Below, one piece after another: positions 7,407 through 14,411 of a stretch of 15,935 nt of DNA; the first letter of the stretch is position 1; each line of letters opens with the position of its first letter. The stretch comes from an uncultured Moraxella sp. Lineage in GTDB: Bacteria; Pseudomonadota; Gammaproteobacteria; Pseudomonadales; Moraxellaceae. The notes under the pieces were generated by a model. That model made no database searches and was not told where the DNA came from. It worked only from the letters and a program-made list of their open reading frames with translations. The position numbers were made by a program, and so were the translations under genes. The stretch spans positions 1 through 15,935 of the forward strand of contig CAKAQU010000029.1 in NCBI GenBank assembly GCA_916720335.1, read 5' to 3'.

Positions 7407-7438
7407 AAAAATTGACCTTTATGGTCATTTTTTGTTTT
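7407..7438 (+). terminator. Intrinsic terminator downstream of nhaA
   Basis: TGACC (7413-7417) and GGTCA (7423-7427) form a short hairpin. It is extended after one T-T mismatch by AAAAA (7407-7411) pairing with T residues, and it ends in a T-rich tract TTTTTTGTTTT. It overlaps the possible promoter of the next gene. An alternative partner for the right arm exists at 7361-7370. Confidence 0.6.
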
Positions 7439-7441
7439 AAT
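7412..7441 (+). promoter_or_regulatory. Possible promoter of the VanY-type peptidase gene, overlapping the nhaA terminator
   Basis: TTGACC (7412-7417) and TTTAAT (7436-7441) are spaced by 18 bases. The start point would fall only a few bases before the ATG at 7455, giving a nearly leaderless mRNA, which would fit the absence of any ribosome site. The match may be a by-product of the terminator sequence. Confidence 0.25.
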
Positions 7442-7454
7442 TTAATTTATTTTT

Positions 7455-8372
7455 ATGAAAGATTTTATTCAAACGTATTTAAAATATACAGTATTAATTG
7501 GAACTTTGTCATTAAGCCATTACACCATGGCAAATTCTCAAATTCTTGAAAATCAAAATGTAACAGTCAAAACACTGCAGCCTAATGAAGATATTATATC
7601 TTTACATCATAATGCACCATTGACAACCAAGATTGGTTTGGCAAAAAACCGTGAGCTAGCATCCACAATTGAAGAAAAAACCAATCACAACAACCTTAAT
7701 AATGATATTGATACACAAACTTTTATTAAAAATAAAATTATTGATTTGCTGGAAAAATCATTAAAAAACACACAAGAACAATCATCAAAAGATGCAGACA
7801 GCAAAGATTTGGATGAAAAACTTAACAATGATGATTTTGGTGAATGCCATCCCCAAGCCTATCAGGTTGGTATTAAGCATTTTAAATATGCTGAAACCAA
7901 AAAAGAAGATTTGGTTTGGAGCGGTTATGGCGTAAAAAATCATCGTAAATATCTTATTCATAAACAAGCCAAACCTGCTTTGGATGAAATGATAAAAGCT
8001 GCAAAAAAAGATGGGGTTACTTTAAAACCCAATTCTATTTTTAGAAGTGTCAATCGCCAAAAACAAATTATTGAACACAAACTAAAAACCCAAAAACCTT
8101 ATGATGTTTATCATATTTCATCACCTGCTGGATATTCTGAACATCACACAGGGTTAGCAGTTGATTTCAACTCAATTGACAGCACTTTTGACCGTTCTTC
8201 TGCTTACCGCTGGCTTCTTAAAAATGCTGAAAAATTTGGCTTTGAACAGACATTTACTCAAGATTATTCAGAATGGAGTGGCGTATCCGAAGAATCTTGG
8301 CATTGGCGATATATTGGCAAAAACGGTGAATTTGCATATATTTTTCAAGCCAGCATCAATCGCCAATGCTAA
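7455..8372 (+). CDS. Exported D-alanyl-D-alanine carboxypeptidase, VanY/LdcB family
   Basis: A 305-residue zinc peptidase predicted to act on peptidoglycan stem peptides in the periplasm. The first ~26 residues look like a signal peptide: a basic start, the hydrophobic TVLIGTLSLS, and a possible cut after TMA. Residues 27-128 are polar, rich in N, D, K and Q, and probably a flexible linker. The catalytic domain follows, with the substrate-site FRSVNRQ (196-202), the zinc motif SEHHTGLAVD (228-237; His230 and Asp237), and ESWHW (280-284; Glu280 as base and His283 as third ligand). Only two cysteines occur, Cys131 at the domain start and Cys305 as the last residue, which could form a disulfide. 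No ribosome site precedes the ATG. The gene converges on smc with a 27-base gap. D,D- versus L,D-specificity cannot be told from sequence. Confidence 0.88.
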   Translation: MKDFIQTYLKYTVLIGTLSLSHYTMANSQILENQNVTVKTLQPNEDIISLHHNAPLTTKIGLAKNRELASTIEEKTNHNNLNNDIDTQTFIKNKIIDLLEKSLKNTQEQSSKDADSKDLDEKLNNDDFGECHPQAYQVGIKHFKYAETKKEDLVWSGYGVKNHRKYLIHKQAKPALDEMIKAAKKDGVTLKPNSIFRSVNRQKQIIEHKLKTQKPYDVYHISSPAGYSEHHTGLAVDFNSIDSTFDRSSAYRWLLKNAEKFGFEQTFTQDYSEWSGVSEESWHWRYIGKNGEFAYIFQASINRQC

Positions 8373-8399
8373 AAGATTTAGTATGTAAGTTGTGTTAAT

Positions 8400-11300
8400 T
8401 TATACATCTAGATATTGCTGTGCTTCTTGTAAATTCACTGTAACTAACTGAGAAATGCCCGCTTGTGGCATAGTAACGCCTTTGAGTTCATCAGCTGCTT
8501 GCATGGCAAGTTTATTGTGACTGATAAAAATAAATTGCACATCAGCAGATAATTCATGAATCAAACTGGTAAAACGTCCAACGTTGGCGTCATCAAGTGG
8601 CGCGTCTACCTCATCTAACAAGCAAAAAGGGGCGGGATGCTGCTTAAAAATCGCAAAAACTAAACTAAGTGCCGTCAAGGTTTTTTCACCGCCTGATAAT
8701 ACAGCAAGGCGAGAGTTTTTCTTGCCCTTAGGCTGTGCCATCAGCACAAGTCCTGCTCGCCATTTGTCGGTTTTGGATAATGTTTCATCATCCAATAACG
8801 CCAAACTTGCCTGACCGCCTTCAAATATTTTAACAAACAGTTCATTTAGCCGCTGATTCACAGCATCCAACATTTGTAAAAATAGCGTTTTAGTTTTTTT
8901 ATCAATGGTTAAAATAGCTTCTTTTAGGGTTATCATACTTTGATGCACATCATCAATTTGCTGCTGCATGGGCAAAATTTGCTCATCAAGCTCTTGCAGT
9001 TGTGTCAAAGCTGTTAAATTAACCGCGCCTAACTGGGTAATTTTTTGCTTTAATGCATCAATTTTTTTATCCAATTCATTAAAATTAGGAGGAATTTTTG
9101 CAAAATCAGCCAATTGTACATTTAAATCAAACTGAGCATTTTTTTGTCGCATTTGTTCTGATAAATCCGTTAAACGGCTGGTAGTTACAGCAATTTGAGT
9201 ATTAATATCTGTATAATTTTGACATACTTTAGTAAAAAGCTCTTGATGATTTTTTAGATGCATCTCTTCATCAGAGGTCTGATTTTCCAGTTCAAGAAGC
9301 TGTTTATCAATATCATCAGTACGCTGTTTTAATGCTTCCACCATAACCACAGTTTCATCAAGCCGCTCTTTGACTTTGGGTAAATCCGTTTGATTTTTTT
9401 CTTGCTCTTTTGTCAGAACCTGAAGTTCGTTTTCATCTTCTTTGGCTGATTTTTGGGCAAACAAAATCAAATGTTCAGCATGTATTTTTTGTTGTTGCCA
9501 GCTTTGCTGATTTAGTTTGAGTTGATTAATTTCGGCGTTAATTTGTTTAATTTTATCTGTCAAATCGCCATCAATTTTATTAAAATCTTTTAACTCATAT
9601 TGAGCTTGCTGAAGCTTGGGATTTAAAACATCCCATTGCTCTTGGATGGTCAAAAGCTCACCTGCCAACTCGCTCAATTCTTTATCTAATTCTTGTTTTT
9701 CATCCTCTAATACAGCGTTATTTTTAACAAAATTTTCTTCATGGAGCATTTTTTGCTGCATTTTTAGGGTTAAATGAGTAATTTTTTCCTTGACGAGATG
9801 CAGCTCTTTGGTTGTACTAGCAACCGTCTGTTCATGAGTTTTTTGTTGCTGCTCCAAAACATGCAGTTTATCTACAATTTCAATAAACGCTGATTTTTTA
9901 TCCATTAATTTATTTTGTAAACCATCAAGACAATTTTGTATTTGCTCTAAACGCTGACGGTGATGAATTTGTTTGGATAAAAACTCATCATTAATAACTT
10001 GAAAGTGACTGACATGCAGAATTCCAAATACGCCAATAAGCCAGCCTGTTGGTGTAAAAATCATCATACCTTGTTGAAAATGATGCTGATACATTTGAGC
10101 AATATCTTGCAAATTGACATCGTGGTTTTTCAACAAAAAAACATAATGAAATAAATCCAATTGTGGTGCTTGTATCAGTTCATCTAAAGCAACTAGCCCG
10201 TTTGTATCATGCCAATTTTTCTTCACACTCAATTGCTTTTTAAATAAAAATGATGTTGGATGACTATTATTGAAAGTAAGATGTACGCCGTTTTTATCCA
10301 GCATTGTCATCAAATCATCACAAATTGCCGAATCAAGCCAAATTTGCAAAAATTTATCCAAAATATCGGCGTATTGCTCGCCTTTTTTGGTTAAAACGAT
10401 GCTCTGTTTCAATGTTGTCCAAACTGGTTCTTTAGAAGTTGCAACATTTACTTTCTGAACGTGAGTTTTTTGGTCGTTTATCCACTGATTGATTGCAATT
10501 TGCTCACTTTGTAATGAAATTTGCTGCTTTTCAAGTTCATAAATTTCTTGCTGTAACTGAACATGTCGCTGTTTTGTTTGCTGCAATCGTTCTTTGTCAG
10601 TTTCTGTTCTTGTTAGTGTTTCAAGCTCTTTTTGTAGTCCAATTTGTGAATTCTTTAATAAATTCAGTTCATCAGCATCAAAATCGGCGTATTTTTTAAC
10701 GTGATTTTGCTGTTCGCGCTGTAAGTTTTGATATTTTTTTGACCATTTATCCAGTCTAATATTGGTTTGTTTTTGAGTGTTCTGAGCAATATTTTTGGCA
10801 TTTTGTAAAATCTGTTTTTCATTAAACAATTGATTTAGATGGTTTTTTGCTTTTTGATAGCCAATTTTATGGTCATCAAATTGTTTTTGGGCATCCTGCA
10901 ATTTTTCAATCAACTTTTGAAGTTTTGGCGTTAGTGCAACCAAATCTTGCTCATAAACCTGTTGCGCATTCAGCTGTTTTGTAATTTGCACTAGAGTGCT
11001 TTCTTGTCGCTGCTTTAATTGCGTGATTCTTAGCTGGTTTTTCTTGATGGTTTGAATAAGTTCTTGATATTGATGACCGAGAGTTTGGGCGGATAAACTC
11101 ACATCATGATATGCATCTTTGGTTTTATCTTTTTGAGCTAAAAGCTGGTTTATTTGCGATGTATTCTCATCAATTTGCTGCTTTGATTGTAAAATCTTAG
11201 CTTGGCAATCGTTTACGGTGTTTTGAGTGATTACCTGAAGCTGTTTTTTTTCTTCCACCAATTGCCAAGTTTCAAAAATCTTTTTTAATCCTTCTTGCCA

Positions 11301-11996
11301 AAGCAGTTTATCTAATTTTTGACTCAATTCTTGATAAGTTTTGGCTGATTTGGCTTGCTGCTGTAGTACAGATTGCTGTTTTTTTAATTCACCTTGCAAA
11401 TCTTGTAATCTATCTAAATTTTGACTAGCCTGCAACAATTGTTTTTGAGTTTCTTCTCGACGTGCTTGGTAACGCGAGACGCCCGCAGCTTCTTCAATAA
11501 ATGCTCGAAGCTCCTCAGGCGTACTGTCCACAATTCGCCCTATCATGCCCTGCTCAATCACTGCATAACTTTTAGAACCAAGCCCCGTCCCTAAAAATAC
11601 ATCGATTACATCGCGACGGCGTACTTTTTCTCCATTGATAAAATAATCGGATTTACCCTCTTTGGTGATTTGTCGTCTTAAAGTCAATTCATGATATAAA
11701 TTTAAAGCATGGCAAATTCCTGCCTTTTCATCCTGAGTATGTTCAAAAGTCAAATCAACACTCGCCAACGATTTACCACTGCGTCCGTCAGCGCCCGAAA
11801 AAATTACATCGCTCATTGCTGTGCCGCGAAGTTGTTTTGCTGATGTTTCTCCTAAAACCCAACGAACCGCATCAATGATATTAGACTTACCGCAGCCATT
11901 TGGTCCAACAATGGCGGTAATGTTGTGTTTAAACGTAAATGTTGTTGGGTTGGCAAACGATTTAAACCCTGCCAATTTTAAAGACTTTAGGCGCAT
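8400..11996 (-). CDS. smc: Chromosome condensation/segregation ATPase Smc
   Basis: The core subunit of the bacterial Smc-ScpAB condensin, which compacts DNA and helps segregate newly replicated origins. At 1198 residues it is full length. The N-terminal ATPase half carries GPNGCGKSN (Walker A, 31-39) and a Q-loop glutamine near 149. A first coiled coil runs about 175-515, a hinge about 522-668, and a second coiled coil about 670-1045. The C-terminal half has the signature LSGGEKT (from 1100), Walker B FCLLDE (1124-1129), the D-loop LDDANV and a switch histidine (~1160). The hinge lacks the glycine-rich dimer motif of Bacillus Smc, as in other Pseudomonadales proteins as I recall them. The start MRLKSLKLAGFKSF is canonical although no ribosome site precedes it. 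The usual Pseudomonas neighbour zipA is absent: vanY converges instead. scpA and scpB are not in the window. Confidence 0.96.
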   Translation of the reverse strand: MRLKSLKLAGFKSFANPTTFTFKHNITAIVGPNGCGKSNIIDAVRWVLGETSAKQLRGTAMSDVIFSGADGRSGKSLASVDLTFEHTQDEKAGICHALNLYHELTLRRQITKEGKSDYFINGEKVRRRDVIDVFLGTGLGSKSYAVIEQGMIGRIVDSTPEELRAFIEEAAGVSRYQARREETQKQLLQASQNLDRLQDLQGELKKQQSVLQQQAKSAKTYQELSQKLDKLLWQEGLKKIFETWQLVEEKKQLQVITQNTVNDCQAKILQSKQQIDENTSQINQLLAQKDKTKDAYHDVSLSAQTLGHQYQELIQTIKKNQLRITQLKQRQESTLVQITKQLNAQQVYEQDLVALTPKLQKLIEKLQDAQKQFDDHKIGYQKAKNHLNQLFNEKQILQNAKNIAQNTQKQTNIRLDKWSKKYQNLQREQQNHVKKYADFDADELNLLKNSQIGLQKELETLTRTETDKERLQQTKQRHVQLQQEIYELEKQQISLQSEQIAINQWINDQKTHVQKVNVATSKEPVWTTLKQSIVLTKKGEQYADILDKFLQIWLDSAICDDLMTMLDKNGVHLTFNNSHPTSFLFKKQLSVKKNWHDTNGLVALDELIQAPQLDLFHYVFLLKNHDVNLQDIAQMYQHHFQQGMMIFTPTGWLIGVFGILHVSHFQVINDEFLSKQIHHRQRLEQIQNCLDGLQNKLMDKKSAFIEIVDKLHVLEQQQKTHEQTVASTTKELHLVKEKITHLTLKMQQKMLHEENFVKNNAVLEDEKQELDKELSELAGELLTIQEQWDVLNPKLQQAQYELKDFNKIDGDLTDKIKQINAEINQLKLNQQSWQQQKIHAEHLILFAQKSAKEDENELQVLTKEQEKNQTDLPKVKERLDETVVMVEALKQRTDDIDKQLLELENQTSDEEMHLKNHQELFTKVCQNYTDINTQIAVTTSRLTDLSEQMRQKNAQFDLNVQLADFAKIPPNFNELDKKIDALKQKITQLGAVNLTALTQLQELDEQILPMQQQIDDVHQSMITLKEAILTIDKKTKTLFLQMLDAVNQRLNELFVKIFEGGQASLALLDDETLSKTDKWRAGLVLMAQPKGKKNSRLAVLSGGEKTLTALSLVFAIFKQHPAPFCLLDEVDAPLDDANVGRFTSLIHELSADVQFIFISHNKLAMQAADELKGVTMPQAGISQLVTVNLQEAQQYLDV

Positions 11997-12027
11997 GATA
12001 AAGCAAATATTGATAAAAATTACACAA

Positions 12028-12058
12028 ATTATAACATTGATTGGATTTTAAAAAGCAA
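12028..12058 (-). promoter_or_regulatory. Candidate smc promoter
   Basis: A perfect minus-strand TATAAT (12028-12033) lies about 32 bases before the smc ATG, with TTGCTT (12053-12058) 19 bases upstream, a longer than usual spacer. It begins directly after the rplS terminator, suggesting that smc is transcribed separately from the ribosomal operon. Confidence 0.4.
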
Positions 12059-12091
12059 AAAATAAGTCTTTGCCAGATGGCAAAGACTTAT
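12057..12091 (-). terminator. Intrinsic terminator of the rpsP-rimM-trmD-rplS operon
   Basis: Perfect 13-bp inverted repeat ATAAGTCTTTGCC (12062-12074) and GGCAAAGACTTAT (12079-12091) with a 4-base loop. On the minus strand five T residues follow directly, then GC and four more T residues. It starts 24 bases beyond the rplS stop and is the strongest terminator in the window. Confidence 0.92.
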
Positions 12092-12114
12092 ATGATTTGG
12101 CGTCAGACGAGTAT

Positions 12115-12486
12115 TTATTCTGCGTCTTTTTTCGCACCCAACTTCTCACGGATACGAGCTGATTTGCCAGAACGCTCACGCAGATAGTAAAGTTTGGCGC
12201 GACGTACATCACCACGACGTTTCACGCTGATGCTGTCAATGATAGGTGAATGAAGTTGGAAAGCACGTTCAACACCAACACCACTTGAAATCTTACGCAC
12301 GGTGAAGGATGAGTTTAAACCACGATTACGTTTAGCAATCACAACGCCTTCAAAAGCCTGTAAACGCTCACGGTCGCCTTCACGAACTTTTACTTGCACC
12401 ACAACGGTATCACCTGGGGCAAAAGATGGATGTTGTTTTAATTGGGCATTTTCAACCAATTGAACTAAAGGATGTTTATTACTCAC
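12115..12486 (-). CDS. rplS: 50S ribosomal protein L19 (bL19)
   Basis: A structural protein of the large ribosomal subunit, located at the interface with the small subunit. The 123-residue product shows the family's SH3-like barrel: FAPGDTVVVQVKVREGDRER (22-41), FEGVVIAKRNRGLNSSFTVR (45-64), then SSGVGVERAFQLHSP and the basic RRAKLYYLRER. The length is slightly above E. coli L19 (115), with extra residues at the acidic end KKDAE. The start codon is GTG (12484-12486), with GGAG 7 bases upstream. It is the last gene of the ribosomal operon. It is separated from trmD by 154 bases holding hairpins and a possible promoter, unlike the tight rimM-trmD junction. Confidence 0.97.
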   Translation of the reverse strand: MSNKHPLVQLVENAQLKQHPSFAPGDTVVVQVKVREGDRERLQAFEGVVIAKRNRGLNSSFTVRKISSGVGVERAFQLHSPIIDSISVKRRGDVRRAKLYYLRERSGKSARIREKLGAKKDAE

Positions 12487-12518
12487 AAAATATCTCCAAT
12501 AAATGACATAGGCTATCT

Positions 12519-12596
12519 ACCTTTTTAAAGTGGTTAAAAGGTCGCATATCATCATACAATTAACAGGATAAACCTGCTATCTAAACCACTTAGATA
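12519..12596 (-). promoter_or_regulatory. Structured leader upstream of rplS with complementary hairpin loops
   Basis: On the minus-strand RNA, hairpin 1 (12578-12596) has a perfect 7-bp stem TATCTAA/TTAGATA with loop GTGGT. Hairpin 2 (12562-12578) has a CAGG/CCTG core. Hairpin 3 (12519-12542) has stem ACCTTTT/AAAAGGT with a loop containing AACCACTT. The eight bases AAGTGGTT of the first element are fully complementary to AACCACTT of the third, so the loops could kiss or form a mutually exclusive long-range pairing. The rplS ribosome site follows about 20 bases downstream. Autoregulation by L19 is an inference. Confidence 0.4.
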
Positions 12597-12605
12597 AAGG
12601 GTTAT

Positions 12606-12634
12606 ATTTTAATTACAAACCTAAAAAAATACAA
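12606..12634 (-). promoter_or_regulatory. Possible internal promoter for rplS
   Basis: On the minus strand, TTGTAT (12629-12634) and TAAAAT (12606-12611) are spaced by 17 bases, located just after the trmD stop. Transcription would begin right before hairpin 1 of the rplS leader. The -35 is weak, and such matches are frequent in AT-rich DNA. Confidence 0.3.
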
Positions 12635-12640
12635 GTGATT

Positions 12641-13399
12641 TTATAAGTCTTTTAACCATTTTAATTGTTCTTTAGTTGGACTAAATTTTTCCCATAAATC
12701 AGGGCGTTTGGCTTGAGTATGTTTAACTTGCTGCAAAAATCGCCATTTGGCAATATTTTTATGATGACCAGACAACAAAACATCAGGGACATTTTGACCA
12801 TCAAAACTAAGCGGCTTGGTAAAATGTGGGCAATCCAAAAGTCCATCTACAAAACTATCTTCAATGGTGGACTTTTGATTCATCACATCAGGTAAACGGC
12901 GTATTAGACTATCCATCAGCACCATTGCGGGTAGCTCACCGCCAGTCAAAACATAATCACCAATGGAAATTTCCATATCCACATAGCAGTCAAGAATTCT
13001 TTGGTCTATTCCTTCATAACGTCCACACAATAAAATTGCCCCATCAAATTTATTTGCCATATCCACAACCAAGGATTCAGATAAGGTTTTTCCTTGTGGT
13101 GATAGATAAATAACAGGGCAAACCACTTTAGCTAAATCTTTTTGCTGAGCCAAAAAATAATCATTAGCGAGTGATTTGGCGGTCAAAATGGCTTTTTTTA
13201 GCGGTTCTGCCATCATTACCATGCCCGGACCGCCTCCAAAAGGACGTTCATCAATACGCCGATAATTATCCGTTGTAAAATCTCTAGGATTAATAAGATG
13301 TATGACTGCATGATTATTGTGAATAGCTTTGGCAGTAATTCCAAAATCTGTTACTGCAGAAAACATCTGTGGCATGATGCTAATAACCACAAAAAACAT
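12641..13399 (-). CDS. trmD: tRNA (guanine-N1-)-methyltransferase TrmD
   Basis: It methylates G37 next to the anticodon of tRNAs reading CUN, CCN and CGG with S-adenosylmethionine, which prevents +1 frameshifting. From the ATG at 13397-13399 it has 252 residues (E. coli 255). N-terminal landmarks are MPQMFSAVTDFGI (9-21) and RPFGGGPGMVM (52-62). The trefoil-knot cofactor site spans LSPQGKTL (99-106), LLCGRYEGIDQR (123-134) and SIGDYVLTGGELP (145-157). The C-terminal domain has EDSFVDGLLDCPHF and LLSGHH, which carry the catalytic acid and substrate-binding residues. The frame is open to a TTG at 13423, but AGGG lies 6 bases before the ATG and the family normally begins at this point, so the ATG is chosen. 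It starts 24 bases after rimM ends, so the two are probably co-translated. Confidence 0.95.
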   Translation of the reverse strand: MFFVVISIMPQMFSAVTDFGITAKAIHNNHAVIHLINPRDFTTDNYRRIDERPFGGGPGMVMMAEPLKKAILTAKSLANDYFLAQQKDLAKVVCPVIYLSPQGKTLSESLVVDMANKFDGAILLCGRYEGIDQRILDCYVDMEISIGDYVLTGGELPAMVLMDSLIRRLPDVMNQKSTIEDSFVDGLLDCPHFTKPLSFDGQNVPDVLLSGHHKNIAKWRFLQQVKHTQAKRPDLWEKFSPTKEQLKWLKDL

Positions 13400-13423
13400 A
13401 AACACCCTATTATTTATCAACAA

Positions 13424-13975
13424 TTAATAATCTTTTTCCCACACAACCAGTATCTTAGCAGCTTCCAAATCCACATTCAACACAGTATCTGTATGCCAAG
13501 GAATTAGGCGTTTCTCATTATCAATACTATCTTTTGTAGGCTTTACATCCATAATCTCATGCGCCCCTGTTTCAAACATTACATCAATCACGCCCAAATT
13601 TTCACCTTGCTGATTGATGACTGTTAAGCCTTCCAAATCTGACCAATAATATTCATCTTCTGCCAAGGCAGGTAAACTTGTTTTATCTACCCAAATACTG
13701 ACGCCATTCATCGTTTCAGCGATATTTCTATCAGCAATTTCTTTAAAACTTGCAACCAGTCCTGAGCCTTGCTGACGCCAATTGGTTACAGTTAAAGGTT
13801 TAAACCCAGTGGCAGTTTTCATTTGCCAATTTTTTAAGGCAAAAATATCAGTGTGATTATCCATATGGCTAAACACCCAAAGCCAACCTTTGATTCCATA
13901 AGGTTTTTTTAAAGTGGCAATTTGAATTAAATTTTGTTCTTTAGATTGTGATAATGGTTTATTCATAACTATCAT
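13424..13975 (-). CDS. rimM: 16S rRNA processing / 30S maturation factor RimM
   Basis: It assists late assembly of the 30S subunit head by binding ribosomal protein S19. The 183-residue length matches E. coli RimM (182). The N-terminal beta-barrel domain shows IATLKKPYGIKGWLWVFS (about 18-35). The PRC-barrel domain starts near DEYYWSDLEGL and continues through GENLGVIDVMFETGAHEIM, ending with LIPW and a hydrophobic-acidic tail. The start is uncertain: ATG at 13975 and a second ATG three codons later (13966) both lack a good ribosome site. It lies between rpsP and trmD, but a strong intrinsic terminator separates it from rpsP, so it depends on read-through or a promoter I could not identify. 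Confidence 0.94.
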   Translation of the reverse strand: MIVMNKPLSQSKEQNLIQIATLKKPYGIKGWLWVFSHMDNHTDIFALKNWQMKTATGFKPLTVTNWRQQGSGLVASFKEIADRNIAETMNGVSIWVDKTSLPALAEDEYYWSDLEGLTVINQQGENLGVIDVMFETGAHEIMDVKPTKDSIDNEKRLIPWHTDTVLNVDLEAAKILVVWEKDY

Positions 13976-13994
13976 TTGTCATTAAAATCTCAAT

Positions 13995-14026
13995 AAAAAA
14001 ATCGGCTTGTGAAACCCACAAACCGA
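13995..14026 (-). terminator. Intrinsic terminator/attenuator between rpsP and rimM
   Basis: On the minus strand, TCGGTTTGTG and CACAAGCCGA pair over 10 bp with one G-U (plus positions 14017-14026 and 14002-14011) around a 5-base loop. Seven T residues (13995-14001) follow. By structure it is as convincing as a gene-end terminator, yet it sits inside a conserved operon 18 bases after the rpsP stop. Confidence 0.85.
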
Positions 14027-14043
14027 CTTTTATCATCAAAAAC

Positions 14044-14286
14044 TTAGGCGTTTTGTGATTTAACCAAATCTGCAACGCGCTCAGACGGTTGTGCGCCTTT
14101 TGCAATCCAAGCAGCATAAGCATCTAAATCAATGCGGAACTTAACTTCTTGACCACGTGCCAATGGATTGAAAAAACCGATTTTTTCGATATGGCGACCA
14201 TCACGGGCAGCACGTTTGTCAGCAACAACAACTTGATAAAAAGGACGTTTTTTTGAACCACCGCGGGCTAAACGAATAACAACCAT
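14044..14286 (-). CDS. rpsP: 30S ribosomal protein S16 (bS16)
   Basis: A primary assembly protein of the small ribosomal subunit. The 80-residue product has the family N-terminus MVVIRLARGGSKKRPFYQVV (1-20), ADKRAARDGRHIEKIGFFNP (22-41), and the late motif RIDLDAYAAWIAKGAQPSERV (51-71). The length matches the E. coli protein (82). GAGAG precedes the ATG by 7 bases. It is the first gene of the operon, with its own promoter, a leader of about 120 bases and a terminator directly behind it. The signal recognition particle gene ffh, often found upstream, is not here: the neighbour is the divergent envZ-like kinase. Confidence 0.97.
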   Translation of the reverse strand: MVVIRLARGGSKKRPFYQVVVADKRAARDGRHIEKIGFFNPLARGQEVKFRIDLDAYAAWIAKGAQPSERVADLVKSQNA

Positions 14287-14405
14287 TTTTTAACTCTCTT
14301 TTTTGTAAAAATCTAAAATAAAGTGCAAGAGTATCAGGGCGGATGCCCTACATTGATGCTGGTTGCCGAATTTGAGGATGAGCCGATGGCAAAACCAGAA
14401 CTAAA
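14287..14405 (-). promoter_or_regulatory. Structured 5' leader of rpsP
   Basis: The predicted transcript leader holds two hairpins. One pairs AGGGC with GCCCT (14345-14349 and 14336-14340) around four bases. The other pairs CTGGTTTTGCC with GGCAACCAG (14388-14398 and 14359-14367), 9 bp with a 2-base bulge and a 20-base loop. Such GC-rich hairpins stand out against the AT-rich surroundings. Autoregulation by S16 is an inference; plain mRNA stabilisation is an alternative. Confidence 0.35.
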
Positions 14406-14411
14406 GTGCCA

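Noticed and set aside
8381..8411. Imperfect symmetric sequence (TAG-ATGTA / TACAT-CTA) at the vanY-smc convergent junction
   Set aside because: AT-rich, contains a bulge, and lacks a T tract on either side. Too weak to call as a bidirectional terminator.
13400..13423. TTG-initiated extension of trmD by 8 residues
   Set aside because: The extra residues are not family-like, and AGGG is correctly placed for the internal ATG.
8400..14286. smc next to the rpsP-rimM-trmD-rplS operon resembles the Firmicutes smc-ftsY-ffh-rpsP cluster
   Set aside because: ftsY and ffh are missing and the gene order differs (smc follows rplS). Convergent placement is more likely than shared ancestry of the cluster.
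14319..14409. Direct repeat TAAAGTGC at 14319-14326 and 14402-14409 flanking the rpsP leader
   Set aside because: Only 8 bases and not extended on either side. Probably chance; no mobile-element features between the copies.
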